From: Salinivirgaceae bacterium
GTDB taxonomy: Bacteria > Bacteroidota > Bacteroidia > Bacteroidales > SZUA-534
Reading direction: 5' to 3'
Assembly (NCBI GenBank): GCA_017551905.1
Contig: JAFZKK010000115.1
Location: 1 to 47,600, forward strand
Length of the DNA stretch: 47,600 nt
In this document: piece after piece, positions 8,229 through 17,482 of the stretch
Layout of the letters: every line of letters begins with the position of its first letter
How positions within the stretch are numbered: the stretch's first letter is position 1
Program-made: the position numbers and the translations under genes
The notes under the pieces: generated by a model
Seen by the model: the letters and a program-made list of their open reading frames with translations, nothing else
Told to the model about the DNA's origin: nothing
Database searches by the model: none

Positions 8229-11210
8229 TTAGAACATTCCGGGACCACCGAAACCGCCAGGACCAAATCCACCGGGGCCGAAACCGCCAGGACCAAATCC
8301 GCCAGGACCCATTTGTTTAGCCTGCTTGCGCATCGAGTTAATTTTGTAAACGAACTGCACAATCACGTAGCTGCCCAAAGTGTTTGATTCTGAGTCGATA
8401 ACCGATGAGCTGCTCACGTAGCGCGAAATGCTCTTTTGCTGTTGCAGGATGTCGAACACTTTCACGCGCACTGCGCAACGGTTGTCTTGTGTGAAGTTCT
8501 TGGTAATCTGTGCGTTCCAGATTGCAAGGTCACGGTCATAGCCATCGGTGTAGCCGCTGTAGATGCGCCAGTTGAAATCAGTAGCAAAGGTCATCTTCCA
8601 AGGCAGGTTGATGGTTGTGTTGGCGCCCAACTCATAGTCGAATGTCTCGCGGTCGTTGCTCAAAGTAGCACTGCTCAAACCACTGGTTGTTGTTGCTTTC
8701 TGGTCGTTGCCGCTCTTCAGGTAGCGAACCGAACCGTTGATTGAGAAATCGAACGCATCGCAGCGGTAGTTCAGTTGCAAACGCTCTTGCAAAGTGGTTG
8801 TGGCTGTGGTGATTTTGCCTCCGCCAACAGTCGTTCCATTAGCAAGTTTTGTTGCTGTTGACATCGAAACATTCTCGCTGTAGTTTGCCATCGAAGTAGA
8901 TGTGATTGACAGTTTCTTACTTCCAATTGGCGAGCTCAAAGTCAGGAAGCCATTGGTCGACCAGTTGCCGTTCAAATTGATTTTGTGGCTTTCCTGTCCA
9001 CCGGTCAGCGGATTGTAAGTGATTTCGTTGCTGACAGTGTTCAGAGTGTTGTTGTACGACAAATTGAACATGATGCTCTTACCCGACTCGCGCATAAAGT
9101 TGTTGTAGTTCAACGATATGTTGTTAGAGAATGTCGGTTTCAAGTTCGGGTTACCATATTGCAGGTTCAACGGGTCGGTTACGCTGATAATCTCTTGCAG
9201 ATTCTGCACATCGGGAGCCGAGCTACGGCCGTTGTAGCGCAATTGAATAGTGTGTTGTTTTGTGAACTTGTATTGCAAGCGCATGGTCGGCGACCAGTTG
9301 AACACGGTCTGTTTCTTGTCGTTGCCTACGTTTGCGCCCAAAATGTTATGTGTTTCAGATATTTGCGGTTGCAGCGACACGCCAAGATTGTAGTTCAGTT
9401 TGTCGTAGCGGCCTTGCCAAATAGCCTCAACACGGTGATTGTAATAGCTGTTCTCAACCTCACTACTCAAGTCATCGGTACGGACTTCGCTTCCATCTTC
9501 GTAAACGTATGAGTACGAATCAGATGAACGTGTCTGGAAGTTGTAACGGAATTGCAGGTAGTTCTTCTCAAAAATCGGCTCAACATAGCCCAATTCTGCC
9601 ATCAATGTCAGATTAGAACTCTTTCCGTCAGTTTCACGGTCAACAATCGAAGTTGAATCGTTCTGATAAAAATGAGTGTCAGAGAACGATGTTCTGTCCG
9701 ACGGACTGAGCGAGCCGTTTATTCTAAGATTCAGTTGTATGCTGCGGCCGTAGTTGTTCAGTTTTCTGACAGCTTGCAGACTGGCGTTATATGAGATGCT
9801 TGTTGAGTTTGTTGTGTTTTCGTTTGTTTGCGTGTTGACAGTTTTACGACCGTTAGTCAGCGTATCGTTAGTCACTGTTTCGTCGGCTAAAAGATTGCCA
9901 AGACTCAGCGATTCGCCCTCGCTCTCGTAGTCGGTGAAGCTCATGCGCACGTTGGGGCGGAAAATGATTGTTGTCATTGTATCAATAGCCCATTTGATGC
10001 GGTACGAGGCATTGAGGTTGTTACGGATGCTGGTCGATGTTGATGTGTCTTTCTGCACGGTTGAATAATCGTCGCCACGGAATGTCTCGGTTGCGGTCTT
10101 GCCTTCCGATTCGGTGTTTGTGCGGCTGTACTGAATGTTACCGCCATGCAGGAACGACTTGCTGACTTCTTTCTCAAAGTTGGCCATAACGTTCTGAGTC
10201 TCGGTGATACCGCCGCCAAAGCCCATCATCATCATACCACCACCGCCAAAGCCACCGCCAAAGCCGCCCATCATGCCGCCCATCATCATCATTCCACCGC
10301 CCATGCCGCCACGCATGCCGCCCATGCCCATGCCTGAGCTGTTGTCGCCAAGGTCGCTGCTGGTGTTGTTGGTGTTGTTAAGGTTGGCTATTAAGGCCAT
10401 ATTGCCTTTGTCGTCGAACTGGTTCAGGTCCAAGTGGCCGTCGTAGCGGTAGTCGTCAGGACCATTGATATCGTGGCCGATACCGCCCCAAATGTTACCT
10501 ATCCAGCTGTCCATCATGCTCTTGCGGACAGTGAAGTCGAGCACAAACTCCTCGTCGTCATCGTCGATGCCGGTAAGCTCGGCCTGCTCGCTCTTCTTGT
10601 CGTAAGTCTTGATGTCTTTAACCATGTTGGCCGGAAGGTTTTTCAAGGTAACCTGCGGGTCGTTGGCAAAATACTCCTTGCCGCCGATAAGAATTTTGGT
10701 TACTTCCTTTCCGCCGACTGTCAGCTTGCCATCCGACGATATTTCGGCGCCAGGCAGCTTCTTCACAAGGTCCTCAACCATTGCGCCCTCAGTCACGTGG
10801 AAGGCGTCGGCGTTGAAAACCACGGTGTCGTCGCGAACAACAACCGGTGTGGCCTCTGCTTGAATGCTGACCTCGGCCAACTGTTTGCTGTCCTCTTTAA
10901 GGTAGATTCTGCCTACCGAGTTGTCTTGTCCTTTGGTAACATTAACTGCCTTATCGACAGTGTTGTAGCCAATGAACGAAGCACGGACGAGGCATTTCTC
11001 AGCTTTGATGCCCTCAATCTTGAACGAGCCGTCGTCTTTTGTAACGTCGCCTTTTAGGAATGTGGTGTCGGGCAATGAGAAAATCTGCACGTTGGCAAAC
11101 TGTAGAGCCTCGTTTGTTGTTTTGTCAATTAAATAACCTGAGATGGATGTGGTTTGTGCTACTGCCACATTGCAAATCAGAACCGATAAGAATAAACTCA
11201 ACTTTTTCAT
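8229..11210 (-). CDS. TonB-receptor-like outer membrane beta-barrel protein with Gly/Met-rich tracts
   Basis: The 993-residue product has a signal peptide (1-19, ending AVAQ), a CarboxypepD_reg-like beta-sandwich (about 20-110), a plug-like segment (about 130-230) and a long C-terminal region of alternating beta-strands, matching the Bacteroidetes 'outer membrane beta-barrel family protein' architecture. Its cargo is unknown. It is not SusC: no SusD-like gene follows, and the SusC signature around the plug is absent. Two odd tracts stand out: a Gly/Met-rich stretch at about 290-334 (runs such as GGGMMMMGG), and a C-terminal run of GPGGF pentapeptides encoded by an imperfect 15-bp tandem repeat (8245-8310). 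ATG 11210 begins the signal peptide; a further in-frame ATG at 11291 would add 27 residues in front of it. The gene is monocistronic. Met-rich tracts can bind copper or silver, but that is only a guess here. Confidence 0.85.
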   Translation of the reverse strand: MKKLSLFLSVLICNVAVAQTTSISGYLIDKTTNEALQFANVQIFSLPDTTFLKGDVTKDDGSFKIEGIKAEKCLVRASFIGYNTVDKAVNVTKGQDNSVGRIYLKEDSKQLAEVSIQAEATPVVVRDDTVVFNADAFHVTEGAMVEDLVKKLPGAEISSDGKLTVGGKEVTKILIGGKEYFANDPQVTLKNLPANMVKDIKTYDKKSEQAELTGIDDDDEEFVLDFTVRKSMMDSWIGNIWGGIGHDINGPDDYRYDGHLDLNQFDDKGNMALIANLNNTNNTSSDLGDNSSGMGMGGMRGGMGGGMMMMGGMMGGFGGGFGGGGMMMMGFGGGITETQNVMANFEKEVSKSFLHGGNIQYSRTNTESEGKTATETFRGDDYSTVQKDTSTSTSIRNNLNASYRIKWAIDTMTTIIFRPNVRMSFTDYESEGESLSLGNLLADETVTNDTLTNGRKTVNTQTNENTTNSTSISYNASLQAVRKLNNYGRSIQLNLRINGSLSPSDRTSFSDTHFYQNDSTSIVDRETDGKSSNLTLMAELGYVEPIFEKNYLQFRYNFQTRSSDSYSYVYEDGSEVRTDDLSSEVENSYYNHRVEAIWQGRYDKLNYNLGVSLQPQISETHNILGANVGNDKKQTVFNWSPTMRLQYKFTKQHTIQLRYNGRSSAPDVQNLQEIISVTDPLNLQYGNPNLKPTFSNNISLNYNNFMRESGKSIMFNLSYNNTLNTVSNEITYNPLTGGQESHKINLNGNWSTNGFLTLSSPIGSKKLSITSTSMANYSENVSMSTATKLANGTTVGGGKITTATTTLQERLQLNYRCDAFDFSINGSVRYLKSGNDQKATTTSGLSSATLSNDRETFDYELGANTTINLPWKMTFATDFNWRIYSGYTDGYDRDLAIWNAQITKNFTQDNRCAVRVKVFDILQQQKSISRYVSSSSVIDSESNTLGSYVIVQFVYKINSMRKQAKQMGPGGFGPGGFGPGGFGPGGFGGPGMF
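8245..8310 (-). repeat. 15-bp tandem repeat encoding GPGGF units
   Basis: At least four imperfect 15-bp units encode GPGGF at the very C-terminus of the beta-barrel protein. The units differ only at third positions, so length variation by slippage is possible. A C-terminal extension of this kind is unusual, because the last strand of an outer membrane barrel normally ends the protein. Confidence 0.75.
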
Positions 11211-11536
11211 ATCAAATATCGTTTTTAGTTTTAACGGCACAATAGTATTTTCTTTTGATAAAACGGCAATATCCTTATAGATAAAACACAAAAAATTACC
11301 GATTGACGTTGCCGAAACTCGTTTAATTCCTTATTCTGCCTTTTTTTACCGATGAATGGCGTGTTTTTGCGGTATAGAGGATTAACCACCTTAATTGTAT
11401 ATCATTCAGCACCATCCTCCACTTCAACAAGCTTAATGCAACCGATTTAAACAGTATTTCTAGTGTTGGAACAATACAAACTAAAAAAGCCGAGATAAAA
11501 AAACTATTTACCTCGGCTTTTTTGGAATAAAACTAT
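11211..11536. other. Non-coding stretch between the beta-barrel gene and the repeat-protein gene
   Basis: These 326 bases hold the leader of the minus-strand beta-barrel gene and, at 11483-11523, the terminator of the upstream repeat-protein operon. A minus-strand TAATTTTTTG near 11300 resembles, but does not match, the -7 consensus. No open reading frame worth calling and no other structure was seen. Confidence 0.6.
11483..11523 (-). terminator. Terminator after the repeat-protein operon
   Basis: A perfect 12-bp stem (11483-11494 with 11512-11523) closes a 17-base loop. The T tract on the minus strand directly follows the stem and lies just past the stop at 11537. Confidence 0.88.
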
Positions 11537-13696
11537 TTATTCTTTGATACTTTCAAATGCAGGTATCGCTTCTCCTGCAACAAAAGATTCTTCTCCAAAG
11601 CTATAATCATCACTAACTGTAAAGCCTTCACTTTCTCTTATCAGCATTTGATTATTATTAAAAACAGACTCAGTAAACACATCTTTCAGAATCAGCTTAA
11701 ACGCTTCATTCAAATTGTCTTTTATATAACTATCTTCTTTTCTACCACCCAATTCATATAATAAATTCGAGAATGTGGCACAAAAATACTCGCCATCATC
11801 ACTCATCTTTCGATAAGATTTATAATCTGATGAACCATCGTCTTCTTTTGTATACCCACCTTTCAGCAGTACAGTTTCAGACATATAAAGCAAACCATTC
11901 GAAGAATAAGAACCTATTTCGCTATATGCATTACCACTTGATTTATAAATTTTGCCATTTACCAAAGCATAAGATATATTACCATTTGTTGTTTCAAACT
12001 GGATAAACTCACCATCATCCACAGAGTAATAATACGCAAACGACAACGTAGTATCAGTTTCTCCAACTATAAAACTAACATCTGTGCTAGGAAAATACGC
12101 ATATTTTGACATACTATTATCAGCCATCTTGGTAACCTTACCCGAAGCTGTCTGAACCTCACCAGTTACATACATTGAGTTCTTAACGTTCACACTGTCT
12201 TTGTTAATGCCGAACAATGCGTTAGACGTTGTTTTACCAACAACGGCAAAGCCTGTGTTAGTTGAGCTGGCATCGTTGATATAGAAGCGTGTGCTGTCGT
12301 CGCTGATAATAAGGTAGTTGTCACCACCTTTGGCGCTTTTGCCTGCAACTGCAAAGCGGCTCTTGGCTGCCTTTGAGCTGTTCGGGTCGTCAATGTAAAC
12401 TACAGTACCTGCGTTGTCAACAGTGAACATATCGTCGGCCGATTTGGCACTGCGACCTGCAACAGCAAAGCGGCTCTTGGCTGCCTTGCCCTCGTCGGTG
12501 TTGTCGAAGTAGAATGTCGAGTTTTTGGCATCGATAGTCAGCACGTCAACTTGCTCGCCGCCCTTGGCGCTTTTGCCTGCAACTGCAAAGCGGCTCTTGG
12601 CTGCCTTTGAGCTGGCCGGGTCGTCAACAAAGAATGTTGAACCGTTGTTGTCGATGGTAAGCATATTCTCGGCACCGCCCTTTGAGCTGACACTTGCAAC
12701 AGCAAAGCGGCTCTTGGCTGCTTTCGAACCATCCTCGTCAACATAGAAAGTTGAACCGTTGTTGTCGATGGTAAGCATATTCTCGGCACCGCCCTTTGAG
12801 CTGACGCTTGCAACAGCAAAGCGGCTCTTGGCTGCTTTCGAACCATCCTCGTCAACATACACAACAGTTCCGTTTTCGTCGATTGCCATCAAAGTCTCAG
12901 CCTCGCCTTTGGCGCTGACACTTGCAACAGCAAAGCGGCTTTTGGCTGCCTTTGAACCGTCTTCGCCAACATAGAAGGTAGAGCCTTCGGTGTTAACGGC
13001 CAGAAGGTCACCATCACCGGCTTTAGAGTTTACGCTTGCAACTGCAAAGCGGCTCTTGGCTGCTTTAGAGCCATCCTCGTCAACATATACTATTGTTCCG
13101 CTGTCGTCAACTGTCAACAAATTAACTTCGCCTTTCGAAGCGCTGCGGCCGGCAACTGCGAAGCTGCTCTTTGCTGCTTTCGAACCGTCTTCGTCAAGGC
13201 TGACATAAACCTTTACGCCATCCTCGAACACTGCGAACATAATCTCGCCCTTGCTGTTCTTAACTGCAAAGATAGGCTCGGTTGAGCTTTTTGCAGGTTG
13301 GATTGCGGTTGGCGATTTGGCAGCATACAAAGCGTATGGAGCCGGCTTAATCTGAACTGAGCCCAACTCAACGAAATCGGTACCACCGGCTGCGTCAACC
13401 TCAAGTTTCATCATCACATTGAGTGACTCCCATGGAACTGAGTTGAAACTACCTGAAACAACGGTACCTTCACCAACATTGATGCTGATGTTACCATACT
13501 CGTTGGTTTTAACTTTCTGTGTCTCTTGATAATAAGAATTGTTACTCTCCAACAAAGTGATGCGCAATGCGACATCTTTGTTGCTGATAACTTCGCCATT
13601 GTTGCGAATCACTGCCTGATAGGCGAATGAGTTTTGAGCTGCCACTTGCGCAACTGCAGCAAATAAGACAGCGGCTAACAAAAAGATTCTTTTCAT
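11537..13696 (-). CDS. Secreted repeat protein with phage-tail-fibre-like architecture
   Basis: The product has 719 residues and a signal peptide (1-21). Residues 22-130 form a domain common in secreted Bacteroidetes proteins (FAYQAVIRN at 24-32, then regular strands, ending in APYALYA). From about 168 to 471 there are eight tandem repeats of about 38 residues with the core SKAAKSRFAVA, flanked by degenerate copies on both sides. After that comes a unique C-terminal part (about 500-719), whose DNA is clearly richer in A+T than the repeats. The layout (anchor, repetitive shaft, variable tip) resembles phage tail fibres and trimeric adhesins, so an extracellular fibrous or adhesive role is likely; this is inference. 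No type IX C-terminal domain is present, yet the gene lies 10 bases behind one that encodes such a domain, so the two are co-transcribed. No enzyme motif was found. Confidence 0.8.
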   Translation of the reverse strand: MKRIFLLAAVLFAAVAQVAAQNSFAYQAVIRNNGEVISNKDVALRITLLESNNSYYQETQKVKTNEYGNISINVGEGTVVSGSFNSVPWESLNVMMKLEVDAAGGTDFVELGSVQIKPAPYALYAAKSPTAIQPAKSSTEPIFAVKNSKGEIMFAVFEDGVKVYVSLDEDGSKAAKSSFAVAGRSASKGEVNLLTVDDSGTIVYVDEDGSKAAKSRFAVASVNSKAGDGDLLAVNTEGSTFYVGEDGSKAAKSRFAVASVSAKGEAETLMAIDENGTVVYVDEDGSKAAKSRFAVASVSSKGGAENMLTIDNNGSTFYVDEDGSKAAKSRFAVASVSSKGGAENMLTIDNNGSTFFVDDPASSKAAKSRFAVAGKSAKGGEQVDVLTIDAKNSTFYFDNTDEGKAAKSRFAVAGRSAKSADDMFTVDNAGTVVYIDDPNSSKAAKSRFAVAGKSAKGGDNYLIISDDSTRFYINDASSTNTGFAVVGKTTSNALFGINKDSVNVKNSMYVTGEVQTASGKVTKMADNSMSKYAYFPSTDVSFIVGETDTTLSFAYYYSVDDGEFIQFETTNGNISYALVNGKIYKSSGNAYSEIGSYSSNGLLYMSETVLLKGGYTKEDDGSSDYKSYRKMSDDGEYFCATFSNLLYELGGRKEDSYIKDNLNEAFKLILKDVFTESVFNNNQMLIRESEGFTVSDDYSFGEESFVAGEAIPAFESIKE
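12280..13195 (-). repeat. Eight 114-bp tandem repeats inside the repeat-protein gene
   Basis: The unit is about 114 bp (38 codons). The block encoding SKAAKSRFAVA is the most conserved part. The units at 12637-12750 and 12751-12864 differ by a single base over about 107 bases before diverging at the end, which points to recent duplication or gene conversion. Copy number is likely to vary between strains. Confidence 0.92.
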
Positions 13697-13706
13697 AGTC
13701 AGTTAT

Positions 13707-14210
13707 TTATAATTTAATAATTTTTTGTGTTTTCACTATTCTGTTATCGGTTATCACTTTAACCAGATAGATGCCTTTGGTAAGGTCGGCCACATTGACA
13801 CTTAATGTTTGAGCCGGGTCGAAATCCTCGCTAACCACAACGGCGCCCGTGGTGTTCATAATCTGAACGGTAACTTCAGTATCAATGTTCGACACTTTAA
13901 CGTTCACAACATCGTTCACGGGGTTAGGGAAGATTTGCACGTCGGCATCAGAATCCGCATAAGCGTCGTTGATGCCAGTCTCGGGCGGAGTTTCTTTTTT
14001 AACATCAATCGCCTGTTGGAAACCGAGCACAAGCGTAAGCGTGCCCTGAGTAAGAGTTCCGCCTACAGGCTCACCAATTGTAGAGCTTAACGAAAGTGTT
14101 CCTTTTTCGGCAAAGCCGCCACCTGCCGAGACAATATCACTTTGTCTCATTTGTGCGTTGGCAGTTATGGCTGCCATCAACAACACAGGTACGATTAAGA
14201 TTTTTCTCAT
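13707..14210 (-). CDS. Small type IX secretion cargo: signal peptide, short domain and C-terminal sorting domain
   Basis: The product has 167 residues: a signal peptide (1-20, ending ANAQ), a short Bacteroidetes motif region with GEPVGGTLTQG and LGFQQ, a linker, and a C-terminal domain of the Por/type A sorting kind (from about residue 88: IFPNPVNDVVNV, then strands, GIYLVKV, ending VKTQKIIKL). This domain sends proteins through the type IX secretion system, after which it is normally cut off. Almost no mature protein would be left, so the product may act as a small surface subunit or anchor. ATG 14210 starts the signal peptide; an in-frame ATG at 14234 would add eight residues. It is the first gene of a two-gene operon with the repeat protein. 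It also indicates that the organism has a type IX system encoded elsewhere. Confidence 0.87.
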   Translation of the reverse strand: MRKILIVPVLLMAAITANAQMRQSDIVSAGGGFAEKGTLSLSSTIGEPVGGTLTQGTLTLVLGFQQAIDVKKETPPETGINDAYADSDADVQIFPNPVNDVVNVKVSNIDTEVTVQIMNTTGAVVVSEDFDPAQTLSVNVADLTKGIYLVKVITDNRIVKTQKIIKL

Positions 14211-14339
14211 GTCTTTATTATTGAAATCGTTCAACTTCTGTTTAGTATATAAATACTTCTTTCAGTTATAAATTGGCGGTAAATATATTGATGTTTTTCG
14301 ACTTTCACCAACTTTTCGCCGAAAAATTTGAACAATAAG

Positions 14340-14412
14340 AGGTTAAAAATTAAAATTTTGGTTTAGAGGGAAAAGTTTAGGGGGTAGAAGTTTAGTGTTT
14401 AAAGTTTAGACT
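14340..14412. repeat. Low-complexity intergenic repeat
   Basis: Degenerate units of the form GTTTAG and AAAGTTTAG (for example AAAAGTTTAG, AGAAGTTTAG, AAAGTTTAG) lie between the ABC gene stop and the small type IX cargo gene. It resembles the spacers at 3843-3921 and 33872-33922. Confidence 0.5.
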
Positions 14413-14429
14413 TACCTCCTCCTCTTTTC

Positions 14430-17400
14430 TCAATTGTTAGGCGAGAAATACTCTATCGCTTTGCGCAACAGGCGGAAACGCAATGTTATGTATAACAAAA
14501 TGGTGTAGAACCAGATAACCATCATGTTCACCCAATAGGTTGGGAACGGTTGGCCAAACAGATTTTTGTATGGCGCGTAGAAATGCGCTTTTATAAACGG
14601 ATGCATTGGCGACATATAGATGGGGTCGCTTTTTTGATAGAGCTGCCCGTTGACTTCGATAATGCGGTCGAGCGAGTTGGTGTTACGCACAAACGCTGTC
14701 AGACTCTCGTTGCTGTACTCACGTTTGCGCTTCAGGAACTTCTCACGCTCCTCGTCGGTGCGCTGCATCGAGTTTATAAGAACATCCTTCTGCTCGTTGA
14801 CGTAATTGTACTGCTTATAATAATAAGCCTTCAATTTTGCGATAAACGCATCGATTTCAGCAAAAAGCTCCGGTGTCAACTTATTGATATACAACTGGTC
14901 AACTTTATCAAATGTAAAATAGCCCATTGCGTCGAGCGGTTTGCTCAGCTCGTTACGAAGCACCATCAGCTCGCGTTTAACGCTAATCTGACTTGTTGGG
15001 CTGGTATAGTTGCGCTGGCAGAATGTGAGTTTGTTCTCGATTGTCTTCACCCAATAATTCTTGCGGAAATCGCAGTCGCTCAATATTTTATTGTACTCGT
15101 AGAAATCTTTTTCGAACTCGTTCTCCTTGAACTGCTGAACTGCCAGCGCCTCGTAAGCCCAGCGGGCAGTTATTATCTCGCCGTAAACGGGTATCTTGTC
15201 GGGCGATGAAATAAGCGGATTCAGTTTGTCGAACGACACTATTATACCACTCAATATGAGTTGCGGAATAACAAGGAACGGTATTAATATATATATGGTA
15301 ACAACCGTGTCGAAGCTGTCGGAAATGTTAAGGCCGAGCATATTGGAGAAGAACCATGCGCTGAACAGGGCGAACCAATAATAAAAGAACATTCCTTTGA
15401 TGCCCAACACCAGATTGCCCACAGCCACAAACAGCAAAGCCTGAATGGCCGAAATGGCAAACAGAATGACCACTTTCGACATCAGATAGCTTGTGCGACT
15501 CAGATTCAGGAACTGCTCGCGCTTTTGTATTTTACGGTCTTTGACAATCTCCTCAGCGCTCACCGACAGACCGACGAATATAGCAACTATCACAGCCATA
15601 AATATATAGACCGGAATGTTGGGGTTGTTGTAGAACGAGTATGTCCTGCTCGACGAAGTGAAATATCGGATTATGAACGACAGCAGGAACGCAAGAATCG
15701 GCGACTCCAGAATGTTTATGAACATATACTGGCGGTTGCTGATTTTCGACAGCACGTCGCGCTCCACAAACACCTTGAACTGCTTGAACTTACTCGGAAT
15801 TTTCGATACGTTTTCAGGCAAAGCCTCATGCTTCATCTCAACCGCCGGATGGTTCTTCCGCGATTCGGTGAAATGCTTGAACCAGTCGGCCGGCGACAAG
15901 CGCCTTACAGGTGTCAGATTGCCGTACTCGTCAAGCATCTGCGACTCAACAATGTTGAAAATCTGCTCCGGATTGACATTGCCGCAAGTGTGGCACTCAC
16001 TGTCGTTCCAGTTGGCCTGATGCACCTTTGTCTTGAAATAGATAATGGAATCGACCGGATTGCCTTCATAAATAAGGTATCCGCCCTTGTCGAGGATATA
16101 GAGGCTGTCGAACATCTTGAAAATGTCGGACGAAGGCTGATGTATGACGACAAACACAAGTTTTCCCCTCAACGTCAGCTCTTTAAGTATGTCCATAATG
16201 TTCTCCGAGTCGCGCGACGACAAACCCGATGTTGGCTCGTCGAGGAACAGAATGGCCGGCTCGCGAATCAGCTCCAATGCTATATTGAGGCGTTTGCGCT
16301 GGCCGCCGCTTATCTTCTTGTTGAGCGGACTACCCACAACCATGTCTTTTATGTCGAAAAGCCCCAGACTCTTGAGCACTTTCAGCACTTTATGGTTTAT
16401 CTGAAATTCGTTCAAATCGTCGAAACAGAGCCGCGCATTGAACAAAAGGTTTTGATACACAGTTAGTTCCTCAACCAACAAATCGTCTTGTGACACGTAG
16501 CCTATCAAACCTTCGACCTTCTCTTTCTCTGCATAAATATCGATGCCATTGATTGTCACCGTGCCGCTTGTTGGAGGAGTGCTGCCGTTGAGCACATTGA
16601 GCAAAGTGGTTTTGCCTGAGCCGCTGGCGCCCATTATACCCACCAGGCTGCCCGACTCCTGCACAATGTTTATCGGATTCAGACCTTTGACGCCGCCCTT
16701 GAAGTAATGCTCAACATCTTTGACAACAAACTGAATCTTGTTGCCAATATCGTCGGCAAAGAAGTAACTTACTATGTCTGAATAATATATGGGCTTCATC
16801 TTGGCATCGCGCAACGAGGCGCCAAGGTTCAGCACATAGACATTGCCCGGCGTTACTATCTGGCCGTTCAGATACAGCTCGTTGGTGCCGAACTTACGAA
16901 TCAGGTACATATTCGACGGCTCGAAGTAGAGCACCCACAGCTTGTCGTCAAAAGTCTCGTGGTAAAAATGCCTGATGTCGGGTATCGGCGATGACTTCTG
17001 TCCGTCGATGAGCAAGAAACGCGGCGATACGGGAATGTTGCCGTCTTCGGCCATTACAAAGTCGCGCAACAACGTGTAGCTCTCGTTCGAGAAGAAGAAA
17101 CTTTCCGACACTGTCTGCACAAACTCATACTCCTGCTCGGTGCGCTCGTTGCCGGCTTTCACAAACTCAAGAAGCCTGACTATGACAAGCATTTTCTGCC
17201 TTATGTCAAGCTCATCGTTTATCTGCGTGCATATTTTCAGGACTTTAACTGAGTTGAGGGCAAGATTTTTCTCCTTGTGCGATTTGTCGGACTGCTTGCG
17301 CTGGAAATGCACATAAAAACCGTCGAACAAATCGAGATACTCCCCTACTGCATTGTCGTTAACTTGTTGATAGAGAAAGTTCTCAATAATCTGCCTGCCG

Positions 17401-17474
17401 CTTTTATTGTTGGTCCGCGGACCGACAATAATGGCGAACAACTGCATCAACGCTCTTAAGACTTTCTCTCTCAT
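14430..17474 (-). CDS. ABCG-type ABC transporter (ATPase-permease fusion) with extra N-terminal domains
   Basis: The product has 1014 residues. An alpha-helical N-terminal part (1-145) looks TerB-like, and a beta-rich part (about 150-250) looks FHA-like; neither shows a decisive motif. The ATPase domain (about 265-500) has Walker A GASGSGKT (282-289), signature ISGGQRKR (388-395) and Walker B ILFLDEP (408-414), in the ABCG order of ATPase before membrane domain. From about 590 to 1005 there are six or so hydrophobic segments, with a long charged insert of about 200 residues before the last one. It is probably an exporter working as a dimer in the inner membrane; the substrate is unknown. It is the last gene of an operon after a lipoprotein and a small secreted protein (gaps of 11 and 8 bases), so these three very probably work together. 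Confidence 0.85.
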   Translation of the reverse strand: MREKVLRALMQLFAIIVGPRTNNKSGRQIIENFLYQQVNDNAVGEYLDLFDGFYVHFQRKQSDKSHKEKNLALNSVKVLKICTQINDELDIRQKMLVIVRLLEFVKAGNERTEQEYEFVQTVSESFFFSNESYTLLRDFVMAEDGNIPVSPRFLLIDGQKSSPIPDIRHFYHETFDDKLWVLYFEPSNMYLIRKFGTNELYLNGQIVTPGNVYVLNLGASLRDAKMKPIYYSDIVSYFFADDIGNKIQFVVKDVEHYFKGGVKGLNPINIVQESGSLVGIMGASGSGKTTLLNVLNGSTPPTSGTVTINGIDIYAEKEKVEGLIGYVSQDDLLVEELTVYQNLLFNARLCFDDLNEFQINHKVLKVLKSLGLFDIKDMVVGSPLNKKISGGQRKRLNIALELIREPAILFLDEPTSGLSSRDSENIMDILKELTLRGKLVFVVIHQPSSDIFKMFDSLYILDKGGYLIYEGNPVDSIIYFKTKVHQANWNDSECHTCGNVNPEQIFNIVESQMLDEYGNLTPVRRLSPADWFKHFTESRKNHPAVEMKHEALPENVSKIPSKFKQFKVFVERDVLSKISNRQYMFINILESPILAFLLSFIIRYFTSSSRTYSFYNNPNIPVYIFMAVIVAIFVGLSVSAEEIVKDRKIQKREQFLNLSRTSYLMSKVVILFAISAIQALLFVAVGNLVLGIKGMFFYYWFALFSAWFFSNMLGLNISDSFDTVVTIYILIPFLVIPQLILSGIIVSFDKLNPLISSPDKIPVYGEIITARWAYEALAVQQFKENEFEKDFYEYNKILSDCDFRKNYWVKTIENKLTFCQRNYTSPTSQISVKRELMVLRNELSKPLDAMGYFTFDKVDQLYINKLTPELFAEIDAFIAKLKAYYYKQYNYVNEQKDVLINSMQRTDEEREKFLKRKREYSNESLTAFVRNTNSLDRIIEVNGQLYQKSDPIYMSPMHPFIKAHFYAPYKNLFGQPFPTYWVNMMVIWFYTILLYITLRFRLLRKAIEYFSPNN

Positions 17475-17482
17475 TGGCCTGA

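Noticed and set aside
10146..10446. Open frames rich in His/Ala and Pro opposite the Gly/Met tract
   Set aside because: They are the antisense reading of the low-complexity tract in the beta-barrel gene.
11438..11449. A further copy of the GCAACCGATTG site (reads GCAACCGATTTA)
   Set aside because: The second half is lost and there is no TTGC at the right distance; it is not near a glycan gene.
12280..13195. The tandem repeats as a CRISPR array
   Set aside because: The unit is 114 bp, the whole stretch is in one open reading frame, and the conserved blocks code for the same peptide.
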